Shown piece after piece: positions 52,540 through 63,432 of a stretch of DNA of 64,000 nucleotides. Under the pieces are notes generated by a model. It had not been told where the DNA came from and did not search any database. It saw only the letters and a program-made list of their open reading frames with translations. This stretch comes from Tethya wilhelma (Eukaryota > Porifera > Demospongiae > Tethyida > Tethyidae): the NCBI GenBank assembly GCA_964030475.1, contig CAXIPT010000001.1, forward strand, positions 13,841,301 through 13,905,300, read 5' to 3'. Numbering within the stretch: position 1 is the stretch's first letter; every line of letters starts with the position of its first letter. Both the position numbers and the translations under genes were made by a program.

Positions 52540-54620
52540 TGTGTAGTACCCTGATGAATCAGGTGGAATCCATCTGTCTGGCTTCATTCGCTTAGGAGCT
52601 GTTCCAGCTTGTATTGTTGTTGGCTCAACTGCTGCTGTATAAGAAATCTGGCCACCTTGAGTAGTTGCTTAAACTTTAACCTCTGTCTGCATTCCGGTTT
52701 CAAACTCTTTAATGACATTTGTAGTCCAGCTGTTTTCATGTACCCAAGTAGCACACACATCCTCTTTGCCAACCCAAAGAACCTGTTGTGATGTACATTA
52801 ACAGTAATTAGCTAGAGGCTGCGAAAAAATTTGCAAAAGTTTAGTGTAACAAATATCAAGTTAACACAAACGTTCAACATTAATAATGCTGCAAAATTAC
52901 TACCTTGTAATGTATAGCCATTCTAGTTTTTTTTTTTCCAAAATCATCTCAACTACTTTGTCAACACCTTTGGTTACCTCAGGAGCATCCTCGTCTGTTG
53001 GATTATCAATTGTACTGCAAGCACATATTCTATGTACTTTACAGTGCCTAGCTTTAGGTTCTGGAGAGTCCATACAACCGGTCTTCAAAGCACCTGCAGG
53101 CAAGTTTTTGTAGACGGTGTAGCCAGCATCACGTGCCATGCATACATCACATGTACATCTATTCTTCATGTTGACATCTAGCACCAATACTGTCTTGCAA
53201 CCAGGAAAATTGCAGCTATGACCTGTTTTGTTATTAGTGGTACAGTATACTTTCGTAAGTGAGTTTCTGGTTAGGTATTAGTCATTATTAAATTTTATTC
53301 TTGTTCACCAACCCAGTATGCAGATTGAATACCGTATAGCGGGAAATTTTCGCAGGTCAAAATTTTCACGATAAAGCATGTAGGAACACTAGTTCGTTTT
53401 TTCGCGGTTCAAATTTTCGCGAATTCTACATCCACCAATGACGCACGTGCGCACACGCAAGCGCTATTCTAGCAACGTGTTCAAATTTTCACGGTTCTTT
53501 TTTCGCGGTCAGATCGCCATCGCGAAAATCGCGAAAATTTGAACCCTGCGAAAATTTCCCACTATACGGTATAAAGTTTGATATTTTCAATCTGCATACT
53601 GGGTTGGTGAACAAGAATATAATTTAATAATGTATAGTATACTTGGTACACAATGCACACGCGCATGGTCAATATAACTTACCAGTATATGTAGCTGAGA
53701 AGAGGGAGTAGTACACCAATGTGAAGTGTAGAATAGCATCATCTAATTTCCCAGGGGTGATTGCTAAGTCACTGATTCTTAGTTCCGGGTACCATGCGCA
53801 TACATTCAGCATAGCGTATTTCAAATGAGCAGTGTTGGATGCCAATTAGCAGCAAGGCTTGGAGCTCTTTATATATGTGTGCAAAATAATACATTGTTTA
53901 GAACAGTAGCAGCATGCACAATTCAACGATTAAATTACCTTTGTGATTGGCTTTCAGATACTCTTGTTTTCTTCTTGGCATTGTCATACCCATGCTTCAC
54001 ATTGTATATTTCACTTCTTTGCTTGTACAAGAGTTGACTAATCAATATCTCTACATCTAGTTGATGTAGCAGAGATGATTCAAATGCGGTTTCTCTTGTA
54101 AAAAGGAAATACGGCAGTGATTTGAAGTTTTCATTGCAAAGTAGGGTGGCATCGTCACCACCACCAGCAGAATAGCAGCCATAATGCTGCACAAATGGAC
54201 ATCCAGTACGAAATCGCTTGCATACATTGCGGTAGTGTGTACTTTCTATAGTGCCAAATTCATCCGTGTAAACAATAACTGTACTTGGGTGGTCAGCTTT
54301 TACAAGCAACCCTGAATCACAGAGCAAGCATTTTTGATTGTACGATACAAGAATGATTCCCATTCGTTGATTCTTACCATGAAAAAATGATTGCAACTCA
54401 ACAGCTAGCTGGTGATCAGTGGAAAATAAGTCAGGGTCGAGATACTTGAGATTTTAAATATAAACTTTGGCTTGCTGTGGTGTCACCTCTATCTCTTCCT
54501 TGCTTGATATGCTCACTGTATTCCAATAGTTAGGGCAATGTTGTGGTAGTGCAGCTGAAGCAAACACTAATCTCCTTACAATTGGAATCTTGTCTTTAAA
54601 ACTGAGATGTCCAGAAGCCA
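52540..54620 (-). pseudogene. KDZ-transposon-associated gene remnant (CxC5/CxC6-like cysteine clusters)
   Basis: From the ATG at 54620 (MASGHLSFKDKIPIVRR) the frame meets a stop near 54450, then continues: CLLCDSGLLVKADHPSTVIV, THYRNVCKRFRTGCPFVQHY, NENFKSLPYFLFTRETAFES, to a donor at 53937. An exon about 53826-53686 reads LNVCAWYPELRISDLAI. Exon 53222-52900 reads CNFPGCKTVLVLDVNMKNRC, DAGYTVYKNLPAGALKTGC and CKVHRICAC. The last exon (about 52795-52560) reads WVGKEDVCATWVHENSW, resembling a chromo-like end, and contains a stop. The cysteine clusters fit domains linked to KDZ transposases in Pfam (my recollection). It is broken by at least two stops. Confidence 0.55.
53283..53645. repeat. nested foldback MITE in an intron of the KDZ-like gene
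   Basis: Outer arms: TTCTTGTTCACCAACCCAGT at about 53298 and its inverse near 53620. The core, 53332-53574, has ends ACCGTATAGCGGGAAATTTT and AAATTTCCCACTATACGGTA. This is the 'GTATAGCGGG' family. Confidence 0.8.
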
Positions 54621-55075
54621 TTGCTCTCTCTGAAATTTAGTGCTGAGTTAGAAGTTGAAGTGTGAAGTATGACATATGTGTTAAAGGTGATGTAATGAGC
54701 ACATGTGGTTCTATCATATGTACGGTAGTACGTATAGTAGGAATGGGCCGAATGTCCCATATGCACAATACAAAATATTCAGTTATAAATTTCCAAGAAA
54801 AGAAAATTAAACCATTAAACCTTCTTTTAAGACTCTTCCAGGTAGATTTCAAACTGTATACAAAAGTAGAACTCAAAAAACAGTCTCCAGGGCACTTCTA
54901 GAAGTCGCTTAGTTAGAAGCCATACAGGTGTGATTTTGTTCTTCTAACGTACGTACTTACTTACTTACGTACTTCCTAACTGACTTACTTGAAAACGATT
55001 TCAAGAAAAATGAAATAACTTGTCACTGTTTTGAACACAGGGTAGAAGCATACAGTATAAATTTCTGTACTTACG

Positions 55076-55374
55076 ACCCACGTGGTATCTGGTAAAGGTC
55101 GCCAAAGACATAACTCTCTAACTTGTTGTGCCCGGCCACGTGGATGCGCATAATATAAGTATAGACCTCCAGCAACCAGTTTTGGCCAGATATAACCAGT
55201 TTGGTGACCAGTTTGCAAGCAGTTTTGGTGACTTTTCTTGATATTCCAAAAGTGTCTTCTGAGTTGTTCCTCAGGCAGTCCAGCAAGCCCTTGTCTCAAG
55301 TTCCAGCATTGATCTACTGGCACATGAGATAAGTTCAAGTAGCTAACTTTGTGTTGTTTTAGCCAGAGTAGCAA
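55076..55374 (-). other. open reading frame of unknown identity
   Basis: About 100 codons ending in a consensus donor (GTAAGT at 55075). The peptide (LNLSHVPVDQCWNLRQGLAG, RRHFWNIKKSHQN) looks protein-like but matches nothing I know. It may be an upstream exon of the KDZ-like element. Confidence 0.3.
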
Positions 55375-55451
55375 TGATTCGTGAAATTGTGTGTCTGTGT
55401 CTTGTATCCACGTGTATTTCTGTCATATTTCTAGTTGTCAGTGTGTAACTC

Positions 55452-55640
55452 TACCTTAATTTGCTGTGTCTTAGTGTATTTCTAGTAGTGTTTGTATAAT
55501 GGTACCTTTGCTGTGTCCTAGTGTATTTCTAGTAGTGCTTAACTGTACCTTTGCTGTGTCTTAGTATATTCCTAGTAGCGTTCGTATAACTGTACCTTTG
55601 CTGTGTCTTAGTGTATTTCTAGTAGTGTTCGTGTAACTGT
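55452..55640. repeat. tandem repeat, four units of about 45-50 bases
   Basis: The unit contains TTTGCTGTGTCTTAGTGTAT and TTCTAGTAGTG and ends with a variable GTAACTGTACC. Copies start near 55452, 55503, 55547 and 55594. Confidence 0.85.
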
Positions 55641-55702
55641 AGCCTTTCGTGTTCATAGTTTTGTTTACGTATTTCACTGTATATACCATTTAATACCACG
55701 TA

Positions 55703-56484
55703 GCCATGCCTTCAAAAAGTATCAACAATGATACAAGCGAAAACAGTATTATCTAGCTAACAAAGAAAAGGCATTGACTGCGCAAAGGGAGTACTATTGT
55801 GACAATATTGAAAAAGAAAAGGCTCGAAGCATTGAAAACTATGTGACAGCTAGACATGAAAAGCCAGAAAAAATTAAATATNGACTCTTGCTTATAATAA
55901 ATAAAGCTGTGAGAAAAGAAACCAAACCAATACCAGAGGTTATATGATACTTACTTTAATTTTGAGAAATTTAATTGATGGTTCCTATACTTAACATGTG
56001 CAGATTCGTCTCAAGAAGAAAACTCAGTCAACTAGCACCAATGTGAGAAAACGAAAAGCACGAGCAGTCACTTGTAGCCACTCCCCCCCTAGCTAAGAAA
56101 GCAGCAGCACTTAGTCAGGTAATAAATTGACTGTGCACGGAGGGTTTAAAATCATACAGTGTGTACAAAAGGCAATGAGTGCTCATTTTTAATGTTAGTA
56201 TACGGTTGTCAATCTGTATCAAAAATAATAATGCCAAGAAAATTGTTGCATTTCAGGAAACTGATTCTGCAGATGTGATTGTAGGAAGCACAGTAGCTCT
56301 ACTTGTCGAGTCTTACCACGATCGACCTCAAGTAGCAAAGGTCGAAGAATTGATAGGTGATTTAATTAGAGTGCAGTGGTATGATGGAACTGTACGTGTA
56401 TGGGAGAGACAAAAGCATAATGTGGAAAGATTGATGTTGAAAAATCATGCATTGTGCACAAGGATGTCTGTTAAGGTGTTATAG
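55703..56484 (+). pseudogene. transposon-derived ORF remnant, basic N-terminus plus tudor/chromo-like end
   Basis: Pieces: about 55730-55939 with KRKQYYLANKEKALTAQREY and IENYVTARHEKPEKIKY (N at 55882 inside), 56003-56119 with IRLKKKTQSTSTNVRKRKAR and a frameshift at a C-run, and exon 56257-56484 with VGSTVALLVESYHDRPQVAK, then LIRVQWYDGT, ending in TAG. The basic repeat and the small barrel-like end recall proteins of cnidarian and sponge transposons, but I cannot assign the family. The frameshift suggests it is dead. Confidence 0.4.
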
Positions 56485-56535
56485 TTATTTAGTTTTAATT
56501 TGTGCCTCTATGGTTTCTGTTTTGCTCTTGCATCA

Positions 56536-56876
56536 TGTTGTGTCATAGCTAGTCCTCATGCATCTTCTCTTTGAACTCTGAATAGTGACTATAGTTGTTA
56601 ATTTGTTAGTGGTTTACACTTCTTTAGGCCTTATCTTTGTGTTGCGTGCGCCCTGAGCGCCTCTCCATTCTCTATAAATAGTCTGTGTTCATTTTTTTGT
56701 TTGGAGTTGTCTATTCTCAGTTGCATTCACAGACCTGTTCTGAAGTTATTTTAGTATTACTGTTGTGATCGAGTATTCTCCTCGCGTGCTCTAGCGTGTT
56801 GTGAACGCCTAGTGTGCATGCTTAGCTGGCTAGCCTGTTCAGCGCTTGCTGTTTGTGTCCAAGATAGAGCTCAACA
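56536..56876 (+). repeat. 5' LTR of the BEL/Pao element
   Basis: About 341 bases starting TGTTG and ending CAACA, with a TATAAATA box at 56673. It lies immediately upstream of the primer site. With no 3' LTR to compare, the borders are provisional (the end could be 56879). Confidence 0.6.
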
Positions 56877-56884
56877 ACATTTTT

Positions 56885-56901
56885 TGGTCCTTCGAGCCGG
56901 A
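56885..56901 (+). other. primer-binding site complementary to tRNA-Tyr 3' end
   Basis: TGGTCCTTCGAGCCGGA is complementary to the CCA-terminated 3' end of eukaryotic tRNA-Tyr (known sequence, from memory). It would prime minus-strand DNA synthesis. Confidence 0.75.
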
Positions 56902-57013
56902 TACTACGTCGTATCAGTGACATAGCTCGTTTCTTGGAATCCTCAAACTCGATCACATCTCGCCGCCTGACGGTAATTCAACGACTCCCTACTGCTGTAT
57001 CTCTCCAAGAATC

Positions 57014-58390
57014 ATGGGAGAGCCCACGCTCGCTACTTATAGAAGACGACGAGGCGTTGTGCGTGCCTCTCTAACTCGTCTTACTACACAACTAGCCGAA
57101 CTAGAATCCAAGGTTCGTGAACCTTCGACTCTGGGCCACGCCCAGAAATTATCTACAAAATTGGAATCGCTCGACTCCGAGTTCAAGGTTCATCACTACA
57201 CTGTGGTAGACGCCATTCCCGAAGATGAAAGTACTGATGCAAACCTTGCTAAGGAACAAGAAATACTTGACAAGCACGACACTGACGTCGGTGATCTCTC
57301 TATCCGACTGGAGAAGCTAGTACAGACATGTTCTTCTAGCTCTGACTCTGCAGCTCCTCGAGTGGCAGCACGCAATCTATCATACCTACAAGAAAGGCTT
57401 GGTGCCGTCAGGGCTCCACTGGCCAAACTCTCTGGCAAATCAGACGAAACACATCTACTGAAGCAATATCAAACCCAGATTGATGACTTCAAGAAAGAAC
57501 TAATCAGCATTCGTCAGAACATCATCACTACCTGCTCTGATGAAGAGTCCACCGCATTGAAACCCACTTTGGCAGACATTGACAAGGTCATCTTTGACTT
57601 TTGCCTCAGCATAAAGGAGAAACTCTCCAAGTCACCCACTGATGACGTCACCGCTGCAGCTGACATCAGCACAGTTAAGCTTCCTAAACTTGACATTCCA
57701 CAGTTCGATGGTGACATACTCCACTGGCAAACGTTCTGGGAACAGTTTCAAGTTGCTATCCACATTCGTTCCGACATCTCCAATGCCCAAAAGTTAGTCT
57801 ACCTCCGTCAATCTCTTAAGGATGGTTCTGCCAAGAACTCCATCGAAGGTCTCTCTCGCTCTGGTGAACAATACGCAGAAGCCATCAAATGCCTGACATC
57901 TCGATACGATAGACCACGCCTCATCCATCAGGCTCATGTCCGTAAGATCATTGAAGCCGCCAGTCTCAAAGATGGTACTGGAAAGGAGATTCGTCACCTG
58001 CATGACACCGTCCTTCAACACCTACGGGCATTGAAAGCGATGAAGAAGGAACCGTTCCCATCATTCATCACCTCCCTATTGGAAATGAAGCTGGACGCGA
58101 ACACCATGTTTGAATGGCAACGATTCAGCCATGACCATGCTGATGTCCCTGACTACAACCTACTCTTAGAATTCCTCAATCTCAGAGCCCAAGCCTCTGA
58201 ATCACTGTCTACCGAGTCAAAAAAGTCTGTACGCAGTGACAACCTTGCTCAGCACAAGAAATCTGTCCCCTTCAAGAGTGCTGCTACGTCCTTTGCAGCC
58301 AGTGCAACTGACCCAAATGCCAACTGCATTCTTTGCAAGACAGAGAGACATCCTGCCCACGCTTCAAATCACTTCCCCGTGACAAGATGA
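57014..58390 (+). CDS. BEL/Pao gag-like polyprotein
   Basis: 458 codons to the stop. The N-terminal half is helical and coiled-coil-like. The block LPKLDIPQFDGDILHWQTFW is the gag signature of BEL/Pao (DUF1759-type), followed by YLRQSLKDGSAKNSIEGL. Near the C-terminus a zinc-knuckle entry (CILCKTERHP) runs out of frame; the remaining knuckles (NLCMNCLRPGHFSKQC, CRKCQNPHHTLIH) are in the next frame. The shift falls inside a conserved stretch, so it is probably a small deletion rather than programmed frameshifting. Confidence 0.88.
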   Translation: MGEPTLATYRRRRGVVRASLTRLTTQLAELESKVREPSTLGHAQKLSTKLESLDSEFKVHHYTVVDAIPEDESTDANLAKEQEILDKHDTDVGDLSIRLEKLVQTCSSSSDSAAPRVAARNLSYLQERLGAVRAPLAKLSGKSDETHLLKQYQTQIDDFKKELISIRQNIITTCSDEESTALKPTLADIDKVIFDFCLSIKEKLSKSPTDDVTAAADISTVKLPKLDIPQFDGDILHWQTFWEQFQVAIHIRSDISNAQKLVYLRQSLKDGSAKNSIEGLSRSGEQYAEAIKCLTSRYDRPRLIHQAHVRKIIEAASLKDGTGKEIRHLHDTVLQHLRALKAMKKEPFPSFITSLLEMKLDANTMFEWQRFSHDHADVPDYNLLLEFLNLRAQASESLSTESKKSVRSDNLAQHKKSVPFKSAATSFAASATDPNANCILCKTERHPAHASNHFPVTR

Positions 58391-60159
58391 TCTCTACACT
58401 TAGAACAAACAATCTCTGCATGAACTGTCTCCGACCGGGACATTTCTCAAAACAGTGTACGAGCGTCAATAGGTGCAGAAAATGTCAGAATCCCCACCAC
58501 ACCTTGATCCACAATGACATGAAGGAAACTTTTCAGCCAGAGAAACCTACGCCCACCCTTCAACCTGCTCACATCGTACCAAATGTGTCATCTAACACAG
58601 CCACTGGAACGACTTCCAGCACTCTCCTAATGACCTGTCAACTCATTGTCAATGCTCCTGATGGCAAGACCATGAAAGCCAGAGCTCTTCTTGACTCTGG
58701 ATCATCCACATCATTCATCTCTGAGCGTCTGGCTCAGGTTCTTTGTTTACCAAGATCCTCAAAATGTCTCAAGATAAGTGGTATCGCTGGATTGTCACGT
58801 CAATCTCCACTTCACTCTGTAACTCAATTCACCATATCTTCCATGTTCTCACCTGATGAGAAGCTGCCAATCACTGCTGTAATGGTCCCTCGCGTGACCT
58901 GCGATCTACCCCTTCAACCAGTTCATCCCGATTCAAGGTGGACTCACCTTTCTGATCTCAACCTGGCAGACCCGGACTTTGGACGTCCTGGAAGAATAGA
59001 CATCCTCTTAGGTGTTGACATCTATGCTGATGCATTACTGAACGGCCGGCGGACAGGACCACCCAATTCACCCGTGGCATTTGAAACAAAGTTTGGTTGG
59101 ATCCTCGCTGGAAGAACCGACACACCACCGGACCACTCATATGTTGCATCTCACCACGTCTCTGTCACGACTGGTGATGATATCCTACGCAAGTTCTGGG
59201 AAATAGAGGAGAATCCCAGGCACGACTCTAACTACTCCCCTGAAGAACGCCTGGTTGTCCAGCACTTCAAGGAATTTCACTCTCGCACTCACACCGGAAG
59301 GTTCATTGTCCCCTTACCAAAGAAACCACATGCCAAGCCGATTGGTGAATCCAGAACCCAAGCTGTCCACAGATTCCTCTCTCTTGAACGTTCTCTACAC
59401 GCCAACGGTCACTTCAAGGAGTTCTCTGATGTGATGGAAGAGTACTTCAACATGGACCACGCCGAGATGGTTCCCACAACTGATCTTCAGAAAACCGCCA
59501 CTGATGTCTTCTATCTTCCCATGCACGCAGTTCGCAAGGAACAGAGTACTACAACAAAGCTTCGTGTAGTCTTTGATGCATCTGCCAAATCTTCCACCGG
59601 AGTCTCACTCAACGATACCCTGCTGGTTGGACCCACTGTGCACCCTCCACTGATTGATGTACTCCTCCGTTTCCGATTTCATCGCATCGCACTTACAGCC
59701 GATGTCAGCAAGATGTATCGTGCTATCGACCTTGTACAATCTGACCGTGACCTACACAGATTCGTTTGGCGAAACAAACCCGATGAACCCCTCAAGGACT
59801 ATCGAATGACAAGGCTGACATTTGGTGTGTCAGCATCCTCTTTCGCAGCAAATATGTGTGTGAAGCAAAATGCCCTTGACCTATCTGCCGATTACCCTCA
59901 AGCCGCCAAAGCTGTTGAAAAGTCTTTCTATGTTGATGACTGCCTAACTGGAGCAGACTCAATCTCCGAAGCTACTGACCTTCAAGCTCAACTCCAGAAT
60001 CTCTTTGACAAAGGAGGTTTCCTACTCCGCAAGTGGAACTCAAGCAATCCGAACGTTCTTCGACATCTCCCAGCTGATCTCAAAGATGTACAATCAACTC
60101 AAGCACTCCCTAATTCTGATGAATATACCAAGACCTTGGGAATCGAATGGAACGTCACT
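58334..60159 (+). CDS. BEL/Pao pol: zinc knuckles, aspartic protease, reverse transcriptase (partial)
   Basis: In the -1 frame relative to gag. After the zinc knuckles come a retropepsin-type protease (ALLDSGSSTSFISERLA) and a segment IDILLGVDIYADALLNG, then KFGWILAGR. The reverse transcriptase shows KLRVVFDASAKSS, LNDTLLVGPTVHP, ALTADVSKMYRAIDL, RLTFGVSASSFAA and the catalytic SFYVDDCLTG (YVDD near 59930). The polymerase is broken at the N (60160) just after TLGIEWNV. No start codon of its own is needed if it is made as gag-pol. Confidence 0.9.
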
Positions 60160-60215
60160 NGATCAATGGGTGGGAGAGAGTTCCAGAGACTTACAATGCA
60201 GTAAATTGTTTGGAT

Positions 60216-60888
60216 ACTCAGGTGGGTTAAGGAAAGACAACCTCATTAACTTCCTTAATATGCGTAATCAACATATCTTAAAAACCAATTATGCTATCAC
60301 TATGGTAACGCACTGCAACATTCTTTTATATGTTCTTAACATGCATGTCCAATCAGATCAGTCATGTGACCAATCATTAGTGAATAATTAGCATTTCATG
60401 AATAATTAATTAGGCGGTGGCCTGTGCTGTTGCTATGGTAACCAAACTTTGTCAGTGATATCGTCTCAACTAATACTAAAAACTCACATCTTCAAAATTT
60501 GGAAATTGCGTTTCCATGGCGAGAAATAACCCAAAATATGCTAAGACCTGGTGTGCATTAAATGGAAAGAATAATATTTCTCACCATGGAAACAAAATTT
60601 TTGAACTTTGAAGATGTGAAACTTTAGTATTAGTTGAGGCGATACCGTTGACAAAGTTTGGTTACCATAGCAACAGCACAGGCCACCGCCTAATTAATTA
60701 TTCATGAAATGCTAATTATTCACTGATGATTAGTCACATGACTGATCTGATTGGACATGCATGTTAAGAACACATAAAAGAATGTTGCAGTGCGTTACCA
60801 TAGTGATAGCATAATTGGTTTTTAAGATATGTTGATTACGCATATTAAGGAAGTTAATGAGGTTGTCTTTCCTTAACCCACCTGAGAA
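60216..60888. mobile_element. large foldback MITE
   Basis: Near-perfect inverted arms of about 325 bases: CTCAGGTGGGTTAAGGAAAG at the left and CTTTCCTTAACCCACCTGAG at the right, centred near 60552. No coding potential. Its right edge is exactly where the GNAT duplicate begins. Confidence 0.9.
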
Positions 60889-60892
60889 TCTA

Positions 60893-61538
60893 TGTTGAAG
60901 AGCACTTTCTGAAGACAGGAGAATTTTGGGTGGTCATAGACAATCGAACAGGCAGATTGATAGGAACGTGTGGATATCGCGAAATAGATTTATCGGAGGC
61001 TAATGACTGTTGTGACAGTGCTTCAGAAGAGGAAGAAAACATAGATTCATGTATGGGTGGCTATGTATGCAGTGCATGCAATAGAGTGAAGAGTGCATCA
61101 TCAAATCGTTCAGTTGAGTTGAGAAAGTTGTATCTTTTACCAGAAGCTAGAGGAAAGCAACTGGGACGAGCTATGCTACAGGTATAGAGTCTCACATGTA
61201 CTAATAACTTAATTGATGCATAAATCATGGTTGATATGCAAACTATAGCAGCACACCTGAAATTTTGAAAGGGAACTTAGTATTATACATTTATATGCAG
61301 TTATATTATGCATGATTGTCTCAACAATAATAACTCTAAGTCTTTATGTTTGCAGCATATGGAAGACCACATTTGCAAGAGGGGCTACAAAAGCATCTAT
61401 CTTGAAACAGTAAACATACTTGTGGCAGCAAATAAACTCTACGAGTCAGAAGGCTATGTTGAACTGAAGAGGTCAGAAATTCCTAAAGCAATGGACGACC
61501 CACGAGCAGATAGAATCATGAGAAAGATTATCAAATGA
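60893..61538 (+). pseudogene. GNAT-family acetyltransferase, 5'-truncated copy
   Basis: Lacks the first about 51 residues; the sequence starts within HVEEHF right at the edge of the foldback MITE. Exons to 61188 and 61356-61538 are otherwise open, with the acidic/Cys insertion and acetyl-CoA loop kept. A downstream ATG (60930) would begin inside strand 2, so a stable enzyme is unlikely. Confidence 0.85.
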
Positions 61539-62399
61539 ACAAATTAACACTATACATGCATACACTATAATTATCATGTACAATTGCATCCTCTCATAAA
61601 TCATACTCTCTGACATCATGTGTCAGTTAAAACAGTAGTTAAAGTTAAACATTCCCTTGTGTGCAGCATTACATTCAATTCATAATTTAATAAACATCAA
61701 ATCTTTCAACAGTTCAAACTCATACTATTACAATCAATAATATTGCTCATGACAAACCAACCTATAACAGCAGCTACAAGTACATGCATGGTTAATCAAA
61801 TTCATCGTCACTCATGATCAATTCCCAAACCTATGAATGTTTAACCTTTAAGGAACTAACAGTGAGCTGCATGCTTGTATGCAGTGCATGCATATACAAG
61901 AATATAATACTGTAACAACTTATTTAGAAGTTCTTGAAGAAACTGTTTTAGGACATGCAATGTGGAATATAATTCTTTGCTACAATAGTCTCATGTACTC
62001 AAGCATTCATTGAATGATTACTAAAACTCTTGTTAAATTAGGGATCCACACATTCCCTTCCATGCACTTACAAAGTCATGTTGTTATGGGCAATGTCTAT
62101 GCATGCAGGTACATTGACATGCATCCATTTATGTATGCAAACAAGCTTTTAAGTTAAGTGAATAATGCATGCTTATGTTGAATTGACTCATGGACTGCAT
62201 GGACATCATGCCGGCATGCATGCATAGAACTTAGAGAGACCAGTCAATTCAAGTAATTTAATCTCGATTCAGAATGCATTCACAAGAAATAAGAAACCCA
62301 GCTTCTTTGTGGTAACTGCACGCATGTCTAGCACCTGCATGCATGCATTTTATGGATTAATTCAACAGTTGATCAATACACTTATTTTCTTATAGACTA
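60893..62399 (+). repeat. segmental duplication carrying the GNAT locus, unit 2
   Basis: Nearly identical to 35742-37241. Differences are a few substitutions and a 9-base insertion in the intron. It carries the empty TA site of the pogo insertion at its right end. Bases 61539-62399 contain no gene. Confidence 0.9.
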
Positions 62400-62465
62400 T
62401 AGCTATTATGATTATTGAAATTCTATCTGTCAATATTTTGACCACAATAGCTAGTGTTCTTAGAA

Positions 62466-62671
62466 TACCATATAGCGGGTAAATTTGGCGAATTCCTATT
62501 TTGGGATTATTGGCGATTTTTAATTTGGTGATTCAATTCCGTATGCTGCATAGTTTATATGGGTGCATGCACGTGCGTATTAAACTGGCGATTTTTAATT
62601 TGGCGATTTGAAGAATAATTCGCCAATTCACCAAATTTAAGTCTCGCCAAGTTTACCCGCTATATGGTATA
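62466..62671. repeat. MITE, 'CCATATAGCGGGTAAATTT' inverted-repeat family
   Basis: Ends ACCATATAGCGGGTAAATTT and GTTTACCCGCTATATGGTAT are inverted. Internal repeats GGCGATTTTTAATTTGG. Confidence 0.85.
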
Positions 62672-63057
62672 ATATTATATCGCTTAAATCAAAATTGTAT
62701 TCCTGTGTGATTAAGTAATAATTATGACATGTAGTTTTGGAAGATGCTATGCACAGTCAAACCTCCAGCTGGCTAGTTGCTCTACAACTACTAAGTCTAA
62801 ATATGCTCACAGAAGCTTTCTAAGACACCCTACAACTCGTTTAGCATTCGATATACATATGTCATCACACACTCACAAATCTTCTCAAAACCACGTGGTT
62901 TCACGGCGATAACTATGCACATGCGCAAACAGTGTATACCAGGCCCTCTTTTGGGCCTGGGGATGAGGCTAGAAAGAGCTGGACGTGCACAGCCATGACA
63001 GCATACAGATCGACTCTAAAAAAAGACCTTTAGTTGCTTAGTTAGTTGCTGCTTTAG
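62672..63057. other. intergenic DNA
   Basis: No gene recognised. A short foldback (ACCAGGCCCTCTTTTGGGCCTGG) lies at about 62939-62961, sharing its arm with the repeat at 14349. Confidence 0.5.
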
Positions 63058-63213
63058 TCTGACAGTACTGGCAGTCTGACACAGTCACACTCACAGTCAG
63101 CTCAGCCTGACAGGTACTGCCACTAGTACTCACAGTCAGCTTAGCCTGATAGTACTGACACTCAGCACTCAGCTAAGCCTGACAGTACTGCCACTCACAG
63201 TCAGCTAAGCCTA
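63058..63213. repeat. tandem repeat, degenerate units of about 45 bases
   Basis: The words CTCACAGTCAGCT, AAGCCTGACAGTACTG and GCCACTCACAG recur three to four times with spacing of about 40-50 bases. Confidence 0.8.
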
Positions 63214-63432
63214 GCTTGTTTCTTCACTGACACAGCCTCCTTCCCAGGTGAATGGGCAGCTAGCCCGCTTGTGGCCTTGAGTTGTACTCATAATAGGCTA
63301 GAATCATTTATAATTATGCTCTTATCTACTTTATAATAGCATGGTCCTACATGTGAATGAAGATCCTTCGCTCAGGGTCGCCCAACGATGTTTCCATCTA
63401 ACTAGTAGAAATCAAGTGTGAGTTATATATAA

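Larger units (their letters stand above)
56536..60159 (+). mobile_element. BEL/Pao LTR retrotransposon, 3' half missing
   Basis: 5' LTR, primer site, gag and the protease plus reverse transcriptase part of pol are in order. It stops at the N at 60160 inside the reverse transcriptase/RNase H region; integrase and the 3' LTR are absent. GC content is higher than that of its surroundings. Confidence 0.88.

Noticed and set aside
58333..58390. Programmed -1 frameshift between gag and pol of the BEL/Pao element
   Set aside because: The shift falls inside a conserved zinc-knuckle stretch, no slippery heptamer is obvious, and the local residues suggest a small deletion; it cannot be settled from a single copy.
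55464..63213. CRISPR-like arrays at the tandem repeats
   Set aside because: Units are degenerate and lack uniform spacers; the DNA is clearly animal.
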